A DNA stretch of 22,963 bases from Bacteroidota bacterium (GCA_023393375.1 JAEWLI010000041.1:1-22963); one strand, 5' to 3'. Positions 13,868 through 22,605 are shown, counted from the first letter of the stretch. Notes: generated from the letters alone by a model not told the origin. A program made the numbers and translations.

Positions 13868-14938
13868 TTAAGAACTACCCAATGACAAAATACTTGTCGT
13901 TACCTTATCCAATGGCAATATTTTATCAACTGCGTTTAATTTGATCGCTTCTTTAGGCATCCCAAACACAATACAGGATTTTTCATCTTGAGCAATTGTA
14001 AAAGCATTTGAATTCCTCATTTCCAATAATCCTTCCGCACCATCCCCACCCATTCCTGTTAAAATTACCCCTACAGCATTTTTACCAACAGATTTTGCTG
14101 CCGATTTAAATAATACATCTACTGATGGCCTATGGCGGTTGACCAGAGGCCCATCTTGAACATTTACAATATATTTGGAACCATTTCTAATCACTGACAT
14201 ATGTTTATTTCCTGGAGCGATCAGTGCCCTGCCTCTCAATACTACATCACCATTTTCAGCTTCTTTCACTTGTATTTTACAGAGATCATTTAACCGGTCG
14301 GCAAAAGACCGGGTAAATTTTTCAGGCATATGTTGCACGATCAGTATTCCAGGTGAATCTAAAGGCATGGCTGTCAATATCTCCGTGATAGCTTCAGTAC
14401 CTCCTGTAGAAGCACCGATCATAACTACTTTATCGGTGTTTTTAGTCGGACCTGATTGTACGATTGGCAATTGCAATTCACTTTTGAGAAACCTTTTCTC
14501 GGCAGGGGATTCAAGCAAGGTTTTTCTATGTAAGCGGGCTGAGGCTGCTGCTTTTACTACATCACATATCCGGATCTTTGAATCCTCAAAAAACTGAAGT
14601 TCGTGTAATTGTGGCTTTGTAATGATATCAACCGCTCCATATTCCAGTGCCTTAAAGGCAGTTTGTGTACCCAAAGTAGTAAGTGATGAGATAATTACTA
14701 CTGGTAATGGATGTTGCGACATGATTTTCTTGAGAAAAGTAAGTCCATCCATTCGTGGCATTTCTACATCAAGTGTGATCACATCTGGTATTTCATTACG
14801 CATTTTATTTACTGCAATAAATGGGTCATGCGCTGTTCCCATCACCTTTATTACCGGGTCACTTTCCAAAATTTTAGTTAGTGCCTGTCTCACGACAGCC
14901 GAATCATCTACTACCAGAACCCTGATGACTTTTTCCAT
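13868..14938 (-). CDS. cheB: Chemotaxis protein-glutamate methylesterase/glutamine deamidase CheB
   Basis: Removes methyl groups from receptor glutamates, working against CheR. The N-terminal receiver domain has the acidic pair Asp11/Asp12, phosphoacceptor Asp57 (LDVEMPRMDG) and Lys108. A linker of about 45 residues leads to the methylesterase domain with the catalytic triad Ser177 (GASTGG), His203 (QHMP) and Asp299 (GMGGDGAEG). Length 356 residues is normal. It is the last gene of the che operon, 21 bases after cheD, and its stop lies 17 bases from the dnaX stop on the other strand. Its receiver domain is the only one in the window, so it is the only visible phosphate acceptor for CheA here. 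Confidence 0.96.
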   Translation of the reverse strand: MEKVIRVLVVDDSAVVRQALTKILESDPVIKVMGTAHDPFIAVNKMRNEIPDVITLDVEMPRMDGLTFLKKIMSQHPLPVVIISSLTTLGTQTAFKALEYGAVDIITKPQLHELQFFEDSKIRICDVVKAAASARLHRKTLLESPAEKRFLKSELQLPIVQSGPTKNTDKVVMIGASTGGTEAITEILTAMPLDSPGILIVQHMPEKFTRSFADRLNDLCKIQVKEAENGDVVLRGRALIAPGNKHMSVIRNGSKYIVNVQDGPLVNRHRPSVDVLFKSAAKSVGKNAVGVILTGMGGDGAEGLLEMRNSNAFTIAQDEKSCIVFGMPKEAIKLNAVDKILPLDKVTTSILSLGSS

Positions 14939-14959
14939 AATCAGCTTTTATAAGCCACT

Positions 14960-15457
14960 TTAAATCGCATAATTCTGAATAAATTTCATCAATACTTCAC
15001 CATTGTCAGAATAGAATTTGATGTTTCTGCCATAATATCCACCAGTATTTTCTGCAATTATCCGAATATCCTGAGATTTCAAAAGGGTAATCGCCAATAA
15101 GATGTTTTTTGCACCAATATTATAATTTCTTCCTGCTTCAATAATTCCTGCTCCACCGAATACCTTTGCCCTTAAATCAACCCTATTTGATCCCATGTTT
15201 ATCATTTGATCAATTAATTTGTTAATTGCCAGATCGCCATATCTGGCAGTTGGAAGATTATCTCCATGCCAGGAATCCATCATAAAATGGTTCATTCCGC
15301 CGTAGCGTAATTTTTGATCCCATAAACACACTGCAACACAGGAACCTAAAACAGTACTGATAAGCATTGGCGATCGGGAAACAATAATATTCCCCGGAAG
15401 AAGAAATTTTGTTCTATATTGTACGAAAGTTTTTTCGTTTGTTGGTTGCCTATTCAT
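14960..15457 (-). CDS. cheD: Chemoreceptor glutamine deamidase CheD
   Basis: Deamidates receptor glutamines to methylatable glutamates. The catalytic Cys40 sits in VLGSCVAVCLWD and His57 in GGMNHFMM, 17 residues later, the same spacing as in Thermotoga CheD; Ser34 or Thr35 supplies the third position. MDSWHGDNLPTARYGDLAINKLI and KVFGGAGI are family blocks. Length 165 residues is usual. No CheC, the common phosphatase partner of CheD, is seen in the window. Spacing is 22 bases after cheR and 21 before cheB. Confidence 0.95.
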   Translation of the reverse strand: MNRQPTNEKTFVQYRTKFLLPGNIIVSRSPMLISTVLGSCVAVCLWDQKLRYGGMNHFMMDSWHGDNLPTARYGDLAINKLIDQMINMGSNRVDLRAKVFGGAGIIEAGRNYNIGAKNILLAITLLKSQDIRIIAENTGGYYGRNIKFYSDNGEVLMKFIQNYAI

Positions 15458-15479
15458 TTTGGTGGTTTTTGCTGATTAG

Positions 15480-16331
15480 TCATAACCTTTGAAATATAGT
15501 AGGTTTGATTTGATGTAGTGGTACATTCATATCCATTATCGACTCAGAATGCCCCAGAAAAAAAAATCCTCCCGGTTTTATTTTTTTGCACAAACGGTTA
15601 ATTACCAATTCTTGAGTGGGTTTATCGAAATAAATCAACACATTTCTGCAAAAAACAATATCAAATAGACCCGGTACATTATAATCACTATCCATAAAAT
15701 TTAACCTTTGAAAATAGACTTTTGAACGAAGAGTCTTATTTATTCTCACGGTTTTTTTTGATGCTTCTTTATTCCTGAGCATGTATTTTATTTTATAGTC
15801 AATGGGTATGACAGCTGCCTTTTCCTCATTATAAATTGCGTTTGAGGCTTGTTCAAGCATTCTCGTAGAAATATCGGTACCCAATATTTCAAATTCCAAT
15901 GAACGGTGAGATGCTGAGAATTCACTTAGAAGCATTGCGAGAGAATATACTTCTTCACCACTGCTGCAACCAGCACTCCACACCCGGAGTTTTCCCCATT
16001 TTTCTATTTTTGGCAGTATTTGCTGAAAAAGAAAATCAAAATGTGCAGACTCCCTAAAGAAGTCGGTTTTATTGGTAGTGACTACATCAATCATTTGTAC
16101 CAGTTCACTTCCCTTTCCTTCTTTGCTAAAAAGAAAATTGCAATATTCAGTGAAACTGGACATGTTCAGCATTTTAAGCCTTTTTTGGAGCCTGCATTGA
16201 AGCATGGTCTTTTTTTCAACAGGCATTTTGATGCCATACCCATGATGGATGAATTCGCTTAGGCGGTTAAAATCTCTTAACGATAACTTTTCCTGGCTAA
16301 TATCCCCTATAGAAGGCTCAAATTTTTCCAT
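15480..16331 (-). CDS. cheR: Chemotaxis methyltransferase CheR
   Basis: S-adenosylmethionine-dependent methylation of receptor glutamates. The N-terminal helical domain (about residues 15-90) recognises receptors. The SAM-binding domain holds the motif AGCSSGEE at residues 120-127, EILGTDIS and the block VFCRNVLIYFD. FLGHSES near the C-terminus is the usual closing motif. Length 283 residues is normal, with no TPR tail. It lies 17 bases after cheW and 22 bases before cheD. Confidence 0.96.
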   Translation of the reverse strand: MEKFEPSIGDISQEKLSLRDFNRLSEFIHHGYGIKMPVEKKTMLQCRLQKRLKMLNMSSFTEYCNFLFSKEGKGSELVQMIDVVTTNKTDFFRESAHFDFLFQQILPKIEKWGKLRVWSAGCSSGEEVYSLAMLLSEFSASHRSLEFEILGTDISTRMLEQASNAIYNEEKAAVIPIDYKIKYMLRNKEASKKTVRINKTLRSKVYFQRLNFMDSDYNVPGLFDIVFCRNVLIYFDKPTQELVINRLCKKIKPGGFFFLGHSESIMDMNVPLHQIKPTIFQRL

Positions 16332-16348
16332 ATGCCGTCCTTCTTTGT

Positions 16349-16897
16349 CTATTTATTTTTTTGTTTTGTTCTGGTGCCAGTAGCTTTTTTTGGTTTCACA
16401 TCATCTGAAAACTCGACTGGTGATTTTTCCTGAATGATAGTAATTTCTTCTGATGAAAATACTTTATCGATATTCAATATCATCACAAAATCATTGTCTA
16501 CCTTGCCCATACCCTGTATGAATTCTGATCTATACCTACTGCCAATGTTTGGAGGTGGTTGAATACTTCGTTCGTCCAACTGAAGTACTTCCTGTACCGC
16601 ATCCACCAGAATGCCTACTTTTACAGAATCACCTTCCATATCTATATCCAATACAATAATGCAAGTATCAATTGTATCTTCGGTAGTTGGAATTCCGAAT
16701 TTTACCCGGGCATCGATAACAGGTAATACATTGCCCCTAAGATTGATAACTCCCCGCATATATGAAGGGGATTTAGGGACTTTTGTAATCCTACTCAATT
16801 CCAGTATTTCCAGCACTTTCCCAACATTTGCAGCAAACAATTCTTCACCCAGTCTAAACGAGAGAAAAGAATCAATTAAAGTTGCAGATTCATTCAT
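16349..16897 (-). CDS. cheW: Chemotaxis coupling protein CheW
   Basis: SH3-like adaptor that links receptors to CheA. The CheW domain covers about residues 10-155: FLSFRLGEELFAANVGKVLEIL, then YMRGVINLRGNVLPVIDAR, then VGILVDAVQEVLQLDE, each broken up by loops as in the family. The tail (about 160-182) is rich in Lys/Thr/Arg and ends KQKNK; it is longer and more basic than usual. The start codon overlaps the cheA stop as TAATG, so the two are translationally coupled and probably made in matched amounts. Confidence 0.95.
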   Translation of the reverse strand: MNESATLIDSFLSFRLGEELFAANVGKVLEILELSRITKVPKSPSYMRGVINLRGNVLPVIDARVKFGIPTTEDTIDTCIIVLDIDMEGDSVKVGILVDAVQEVLQLDERSIQPPPNIGSRYRSEFIQGMGKVDNDFVMILNIDKVFSSEEITIIQEKSPVEFSDDVKPKKATGTRTKQKNK

Positions 16898-18912
16898 TAT
16901 GAGATTTCCTCCATTTTTAATTCAGCATAATTTTTTATGATTTTATTGGTATCTAATACCAAAGCTATAGTGCCATTGCCCAAGATCGTAGCTCCTGATA
17001 CAATGTCAATATATTTATATACCCTGCCCAATGATTTGAGTACAGCCTGGTATTCCCCCTCAATTTCATCCACACAAAGGCACACTTCACTTTCCTCATA
17101 TTTAACCAATACAACCTGCATAGTTAGCGGTCTGTCATGGTGTATATCAAATTCTTTTCTCAAGTCAATAAAAGGGGTTGGCTTTTCATCCAGAATAATG
17201 TAGTTATTGTATTTATTGTCTATGGTTTTATAAGGCATTTCATAACATTTATGTACCGCAACCAGGGGGATAACAAAGAAAGTTTCGTGCACCCTCACCA
17301 ACAACCCGTCTATAATAGATAAAGTGAGGGGCAGTTTTATAAATATGGTGGTGCCTTTATGAAATTCTGATTCTACCCACACTTCACCTCGTACATCGGT
17401 AATTTTTCTTTTCACCACGTCCATACCTACGCCACGCCCGGAAACTTCGGTTACTTTTTCTGCGGTAGAAAATCCTGCCTCGAAAAGCAATTCCAAAATC
17501 TCTCTTTCAGTCAGGTTGGCATTGGCATCAATCAGCCCTTTTCTCACACCCTCATTTCTTATTTTATTTGAATCCACTCCTTTGCCGTCATCAGAAATTT
17601 CGATCATGACACTTGCACCAGAATAGTATGATTTCAGCAAGATTTTTCCTTGAGGGTCTTTGCCCGACTTTATCCGCATTTCAGCGTCTTCTATCCCATG
17701 GTCTATACAATTTCGAAGGATATGGAGTAATGGATCGATTAAAGCTTCTATAATAGATTTATCCAATTCAGTTTCTGCACCTTCTGTTACAAAAGATATA
17801 CTTTTATTCAGTTCGGCTGACAGGTCCCTGACCAATCTCTGAAATCGGGTTAACATAACTTCGATCGGAACAAGGCAAATACTAAAGGCATTATCACGAA
17901 GTTGACGGGAAATTTTTTCCATATTTTCTGCCACCTCGGTAAGTTCGGGGTTGTTTGAATTTTCAGCCAATAATGTCAGACTGGCTTGTGTGGTGACCAA
18001 TTCACTGACAAGATTCATCAGTTCATCCAGTTTGTCAGATGAAACCCTGATGCTGGTATGAGCTTGTTCCTTATTATCGCTTACACTATTTGATTGCTCC
18101 TTAACAAATTCAAGGAGATTATTTGCAATATCCTTCAATTCATGGATACTTACATCCTCGCTTGTTTTTTGCTGATCCTCCAATTTATTGACAAAAACAT
18201 TATTTTCAAGTAAGTTCCCTTTAGCAACTTCATGAATATTCACTTCACTGGATTCGGGTATAAAAATAAAAGCTTCTCTTATCTTTTCTATTGAAGACGT
18301 GGTAGCCAGGTAAATGTCCCAATAAATATAGCAGGTAGACACGTCCAGTTCTTCCAAAGAAGGAATATTATTTACATGAGGTGTAATTTTAACTTGTCCC
18401 AGGGCAGCCAAATCCTGAAGGACAAATATAAGATTAATGGAACTTTCTTTAAATATATCAGCACCCGGACGGAATAATATATAATAGGTGACAATATCTG
18501 AAGATGATAAGGGGGTGTTTTGAGTGTTTTGTTCTGAACTATTGGTCATTTCTTTAATTCTTTTCTTCAGCTCCTTGTGCCTCACTATGTTTTTTTCGAG
18601 GTTTAATTTGCCATCTGTAACAAGGCTGGTAAGATGGTCAATAGAGAGGAGGGAGATGTCAAGAATCTCTTTGGAAAGCACTATTTGTTCATTTCTGGCT
18701 AAATCAAAAATTGTTTCCAACACGTGGGTAAATTCACCCATGGATTCATAACCGAACATATTACAATTTCCTTTTAAGGTATGCATAATTCTGAATACCT
18801 TTTCAATTTGCTTTTTATCATTGGTGGATTTCTCCAGCTGAACCAGTGAGTTTTCAAGTTCACCAATTAATTCCAATGCCTCAGTTCTAAAAATTTGTTC
18901 CAGGTTTTCCAT
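16897..18912 (-). CDS. cheA: Chemotaxis histidine kinase CheA
   Basis: Soluble sensor kinase of the chemosensory array, 671 residues. P1 Hpt domain: phospho-His44 in MHTLKGNCNMFG. About residues 130-230: a regulatory domain in the P2 position with FRPGADIF and DLAALGQVKI, of the kind found in several non-enteric CheA. P3 dimer domain: about 284-345 (SSDKLDELMNLVSELV). P4 kinase: N box HILRNCIDHG at 397-406, DDGKGVD, and GRGVGMD at 492-498. P5 CheW-like domain: from about 531, ending near 665. All catalytic motifs are intact. It follows the STAS gene by 14 bases and overlaps cheW by one base. It probably does not use the E. coli P2 because no CheY is linked. Confidence 0.96.
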   Translation of the reverse strand: MENLEQIFRTEALELIGELENSLVQLEKSTNDKKQIEKVFRIMHTLKGNCNMFGYESMGEFTHVLETIFDLARNEQIVLSKEILDISLLSIDHLTSLVTDGKLNLEKNIVRHKELKKRIKEMTNSSEQNTQNTPLSSSDIVTYYILFRPGADIFKESSINLIFVLQDLAALGQVKITPHVNNIPSLEELDVSTCYIYWDIYLATTSSIEKIREAFIFIPESSEVNIHEVAKGNLLENNVFVNKLEDQQKTSEDVSIHELKDIANNLLEFVKEQSNSVSDNKEQAHTSIRVSSDKLDELMNLVSELVTTQASLTLLAENSNNPELTEVAENMEKISRQLRDNAFSICLVPIEVMLTRFQRLVRDLSAELNKSISFVTEGAETELDKSIIEALIDPLLHILRNCIDHGIEDAEMRIKSGKDPQGKILLKSYYSGASVMIEISDDGKGVDSNKIRNEGVRKGLIDANANLTEREILELLFEAGFSTAEKVTEVSGRGVGMDVVKRKITDVRGEVWVESEFHKGTTIFIKLPLTLSIIDGLLVRVHETFFVIPLVAVHKCYEMPYKTIDNKYNNYIILDEKPTPFIDLRKEFDIHHDRPLTMQVVLVKYEESEVCLCVDEIEGEYQAVLKSLGRVYKYIDIVSGATILGNGTIALVLDTNKIIKNYAELKMEEIS

Positions 18913-18926
18913 ATGCTGGTTATATT

Positions 18927-19244
18927 CTATTGAATGGTTTTGCTAAATCCGACTGATTCCAATGCGTCTTTGATTTCTTTTGACACCTCTATTTTAAACG
19001 CTACGGTTTTTTTCTGTTTTGCAACTGATGATTTTAATGCATGTAATAATTGTAGAAAGGGAAGATCCAGTTCTTCTGGTTGCGAATAATGAAGAATCAT
19101 GTGATCATTCTTTTTTAATTGATCGATCAATACCTGCTTTAATTCTACCAACTGACCACGTGTTACAGTTCCTTCCATTGATATTAGGACTGATTTTTTG
19201 CCTTCAATTACTTCATTGGTTACTTGAAACCCAAGTTTTTTCAT
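18927..19244 (-). CDS. STAS-domain protein, first gene of the che operon
   Basis: A 105-residue single-domain protein with the STAS (sulfate transporter/anti-sigma antagonist) layout: opening strands VTNEVIEGKKSVLISMEG, then a helix, then ELDLPFLQLLHALKSSVAK and the closing strand-helix KTVAFKIEVSKEIKDALESVGF. Stand-alone STAS proteins usually bind an HPK-like kinase or switch a partner by Ser/Thr phosphorylation; here the candidate phospho-Ser would be in or near the LKSS turn. In most che operons the position before cheA is a CheY, so this gene may replace or complement a receiver. Its real partner is unknown. The start ATG at 19244 is clear. Confidence 0.75.
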   Translation of the reverse strand: MKKLGFQVTNEVIEGKKSVLISMEGTVTRGQLVELKQVLIDQLKKNDHMILHYSQPEELDLPFLQLLHALKSSVAKQKKTVAFKIEVSKEIKDALESVGFSKTIQ

Positions 19245-19482
19245 AATTAATAATTTCTTGCAATATAATGAGCCTATTATGAATCCATTTTATGAAGTAA
19301 AACGATACCCTACTTTTGTAATAAACCAATAGGAAATGGTGGAGGCTTAGTGTGGTTTTATTAAAAATAATTGTATTAGTGAAGTGGAAATATTATTTTT
19401 TATAGAACAATTTAGGAAAATCTATTTAATTGGGTGATGGGGATTTATTTTTAGAATGTAATAACGAGGAGCTAATGAAATA

Positions 19483-19854
19483 TTAAGTACCCATGTTATT
19501 ATCCGCCAGAATTTTTTCGGTTTGACTGTTCATCAATACCCAAATAGTATAAATACCCAGTAGTGTACCCAATGGGAAATTGATCAGGTTGATAATACCA
19601 ATAATTAATAATAATACTTTAGCCCACGGTTTATATTTTAGCAAGCCTATACCACCAATTATTCCAGGTATGGAAACAAGGACTAAAAAAGAACTGATAA
19701 CAATACCTACTAACCCCGTAACGAATATGGCAGTGTCTTCCCCGGAAATTACTCCTGCTGTTGTAATTAGTAAATAAAAAATGATAGCTCCAACCAAAAA
19801 AAAGGAACCAAATATGATATATAATGTACCGAGTAGTTTGATGTGTTTTTCCAT
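19483..19854 (-). CDS. Small membrane protein, DUF4064-like (hypothetical)
   Basis: From the ATG at 19854 this is a 123-residue protein beginning MEKHIKLLGTLYIIFG with four hydrophobic segments: about 6-30, 40-72, 78-95 and 96-112. FLVLVSIPGIIGGIGLLKYKPWAK and the late TLLGIYTIWVLMNS are wordings I know from widespread Bacteroidetes membrane proteins of unknown function, often labelled DUF4064. An ATG at 19890 is in frame 12 codons upstream, but an exact -7 element lies within those codons, so 19854 is preferred. It sits between the che operon and the divergent sensor gene; any link is positional only. Confidence 0.75.
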   Translation of the reverse strand: MEKHIKLLGTLYIIFGSFFLVGAIIFYLLITTAGVISGEDTAIFVTGLVGIVISSFLVLVSIPGIIGGIGLLKYKPWAKVLLLIIGIINLINFPLGTLLGIYTIWVLMNSQTEKILADNNMGT

Positions 19855-19877
19855 TGGGATTGATTTATGCGTTGAGT

Positions 19878-19885
19878 CAAAATTA
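19878..19885 (-). promoter_or_regulatory. Candidate -7 element of the DUF4064-like gene
   Basis: On the minus strand this is TAATTTTG, an exact TAnnTTTG match, 23 bases before the ATG at 19854. It lies inside the longer reading from 19890 and so favours the shorter protein. Confidence 0.45.
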
Positions 19886-20000
19886 GTCATTGGGATTTAA
19901 TTTTGAAAGCTTTTGTGTCCAAACTACCTATTAGATTTATGATTATATTTTTACTATTTAGGCAATTATCATACACCCGATGGAAAACTAAACGATATGG

Positions 20001-20032
20001 TTGTTTCACGTTTTAGAAAGCCAATATCTTTA
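20001..20032 (+). promoter_or_regulatory. Candidate promoter of the membrane sensor gene
   Basis: TTG (20001-20003), 21 bases, then TATCTTTA (20025-20032), seven of eight on the TAnnTTTG pattern with spacing like that before clpC. The start codon follows 47 bases later. Confidence 0.4.
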
Positions 20033-20079
20033 AATGTTTTATTTTCAGACCTTTAAGATTATTAAATATAATTAACGAT

Positions 20080-22557
20080 ATGTCTACGCCAAATGAAGAA
20101 ATCCTTGTAGAAAAGGTTTCAGAGGATGTTGAAAACCACTATTACAATCATCTCTTTTCATGGATAATAGGCTCGCTGGCGATGGTAGGAATAATCATTG
20201 CCTCTTTCAATAATTCTTGGGCCATTGCTTTGGGTGCAGGTATTGTGCTTACCATTGCCCATTTTATTTTGAAAGGTCTTATTTCTGATAAACCGTCCTA
20301 TGTATATTTAACAGCCTCTATTGTGGGTTTAATGGGAAGTATGATTGTATTCCAGACATCTGGAAATTTTCTTTCCTTGTTCCTTATTTTATTATTATTG
20401 CCCACATTAATCATTTTTAACAACTGGAAGGTATATATCCCTTTTGTCTTGGTGGTTTTAGTCACAGTTGTAATTAGTTATGCGACCATTGGAAGAGACA
20501 ATTTTATCTGGGTAGCAGATATTATCGGTAAGCATACTGGTATGTTGATGTATGTTGGTTTTTTATTTGCTAGTGCTGTTTTTTGCGGTTTTTTGTCAAA
20601 TAGGCTCGCCTCTATTACAAGCAGAAATGGCCAATTAAAAGATAAATTACAACAGTTGCAGGAGTATGAAAGCAACAATATCGAATTTGCGAAACAGATT
20701 TCATCGGGAAATTTCAATGCTTCATATAATTTACAGGAAAATGATGTGCTTGGGCAGTCCTTAATAGAAATGAGCAAAAATCTGAAGCATGCATCTATAG
20801 AAGAAAAACAGAGAAACTGGAGTGTGGAAGGAATAGCAAGAACGGCAGATATTTTGCGGGTAAATCATGAAAACCTAAACGAACTTTCATATAACGTAAT
20901 CTCTCACCTGGTAAAATATATGAAAGCAAATCAGGGAGGAATGTTCATTATAAATGATGAAGACCCTGATCATAAATTCCTTGAATTACAGGGCTGCTAT
21001 GCTTATGAAAGGCGAAAATTCATAGAAAAGCAAGTAGAAATCGGTCAGGGATTGATTGGACAGGCTTATTTGGAAAAAGAGATCATTTACATGACAGACG
21101 TGCCAGAAAACTATGTACATATAAAATCTGGCCTTGGTGATGCTAACCCTGGTTGTATTATGATCGTACCCATCAAAATGGAACAACAGGTAATTGGTAT
21201 TATTGAGTTGGCTTCATTTCAGGACTTTCAACCTCATGAGAGAATGTTTTTGGAAAAAGTATCAGAAAACATTGCATCTGCCATTATCTCATCAAAAGTA
21301 AAAGATCAGACCGACAAACTGCTTCGTGAAGCGCAAGAAATGACAGAAGAAATGCGTGCCCAGGAAGAAGAAATGCGGCAAAACATGGAGGAACTTCAGG
21401 CTACTCAGGAAAGCTTACACAGGGAAAGCAGGGAAAAAGAAAAAATTCAGCAGGAAATTGTGAAGACCAGAGACTTTTTACAAAATATCATTAATGCCAT
21501 TCCAGATCCGGTGTTTGTGAAAACCAAGGAAGAACACCGATTTGTAATGGTAAACAAAGCATGGAGCGATTCTTATAGTGGTGGAAAAGATGTGATCGGC
21601 AAAAACGATTTTGATTTATTCCCCAAAGAATTGGCTGAGGTTTTTTATAAAGACGAAGAAAAAATATTTAATGACAAAACAGAGTTTACTGCTGAAGAAA
21701 AAGGTGTGAGAAATGGTGAAGAGATATATAATATCACGAAAAAACGGGTAATAGAAAATGAATTCGGTGAAACATTTCTAGTTGGTATAAATCATGACAT
21801 CACAGAACTAAAGAAAGTAGAAAAAGATTTTGCCAAAGAAAAGTACTTGTTAGAAGCTCTGATGACACATTCTACAGATAGCATTTATTTCAAAGACCTT
21901 GAAAGCAAGTTTATTAGAATAAGTAATAATATGTTGAAGTCTTTTAATGTCAATTCTCAAGACGAAGTGACCGGTAAATCGGATTTCAACTTCTTCACTG
22001 AAGAACATGCCAGACCAGCATTTGAATCGGAGCAGGAAATTATAAAATCCGAAAAACCTATTCTAAATCTAACAGAAAAAGAAACCTGGGAAGACGGAAG
22101 AGTTACCTATGTATCTACGAGTAAAATGCCATTACGTGATCTGAATGGAAAAATTGTAGGAACTTTTGGAATCAGCAGGGACATAACTCAGGAAAAACTT
22201 CGTGAGCTTGAATTCATTTCTAATGAAAGGATGCTTGGATCAATATTTAAGTATATAAATCAATCAGTTTGGGTTACGGACCGTCAAATGATAACAAAAT
22301 TTGTTAGTTCAGTTATCATGAATCATTTGGAGTATACCACTGAAGAATTGAATGATTATTCATTATGGGATATAGTTCATCCTCAGGATAAGGAACTTCT
22401 GGAGAAATCCCTTAAAAATTTGGGGAAAGAATCAAAACCTGTCTCAGTACGGTTCAAATCAAAAGATGGGAAATACATGAAATGGATTACAGTTATTGTA
22501 AATGCCTTAGAAGATAAGGCCATTGAGGGTATTATTTTAAAATTGAATATTCCTTAG
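20080..22557 (+). CDS. Membrane sensor with HAMP-like, GAF and three PAS domains, no output domain
   Basis: An 825-residue protein. Residues about 28-177 contain six membrane segments without a large periplasmic loop. A HAMP-like stretch (ISSGNFNASY...DVLGQSLIEM, about 200-245) follows, then a GAF domain (about 255-408, with GQGLIGQAYLEKE), a coiled coil rich in Glu/Gln/Met (about 405-463, with AQEEEMRQNMEELQATQ), and PAS domains at about 464-577, 590-700 and 717-825. The chain ends on the last strand of PAS3. There is no His kinase, GGDEF, EAL, MCP or adenylate cyclase domain, so it must signal through a partner. It is divergent from the che operon, 835 bases away with one small membrane gene between. 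I infer that it could be a receptor-like input to the neighbouring CheA/CheW, but no MCP hairpin tip is present. Confidence 0.85.
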   Translation: MSTPNEEILVEKVSEDVENHYYNHLFSWIIGSLAMVGIIIASFNNSWAIALGAGIVLTIAHFILKGLISDKPSYVYLTASIVGLMGSMIVFQTSGNFLSLFLILLLLPTLIIFNNWKVYIPFVLVVLVTVVISYATIGRDNFIWVADIIGKHTGMLMYVGFLFASAVFCGFLSNRLASITSRNGQLKDKLQQLQEYESNNIEFAKQISSGNFNASYNLQENDVLGQSLIEMSKNLKHASIEEKQRNWSVEGIARTADILRVNHENLNELSYNVISHLVKYMKANQGGMFIINDEDPDHKFLELQGCYAYERRKFIEKQVEIGQGLIGQAYLEKEIIYMTDVPENYVHIKSGLGDANPGCIMIVPIKMEQQVIGIIELASFQDFQPHERMFLEKVSENIASAIISSKVKDQTDKLLREAQEMTEEMRAQEEEMRQNMEELQATQESLHRESREKEKIQQEIVKTRDFLQNIINAIPDPVFVKTKEEHRFVMVNKAWSDSYSGGKDVIGKNDFDLFPKELAEVFYKDEEKIFNDKTEFTAEEKGVRNGEEIYNITKKRVIENEFGETFLVGINHDITELKKVEKDFAKEKYLLEALMTHSTDSIYFKDLESKFIRISNNMLKSFNVNSQDEVTGKSDFNFFTEEHARPAFESEQEIIKSEKPILNLTEKETWEDGRVTYVSTSKMPLRDLNGKIVGTFGISRDITQEKLRELEFISNERMLGSIFKYINQSVWVTDRQMITKFVSSVIMNHLEYTTEELNDYSLWDIVHPQDKELLEKSLKNLGKESKPVSVRFKSKDGKYMKWITVIVNALEDKAIEGIILKLNIP

Positions 22558-22605
22558 TACTTCGAAAATATCAACTCAATCAATCTGCTGCGTTGGCTAA
22601 AAATC

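Noticed and set aside
14175..14963. Two plus-strand frames opposite cheB
   Set aside because: They are antisense readings of a fully recognisable CheB with all active-site residues; composition follows from the codons of cheB.
21340..21470. MCP signalling tip or classical methylation helix in the sensor coil
   Set aside because: The coil lacks the conserved MCP hairpin words and the usual spacing of small residues around Glu/Gln pairs. It is kept only as an inference in the findings.
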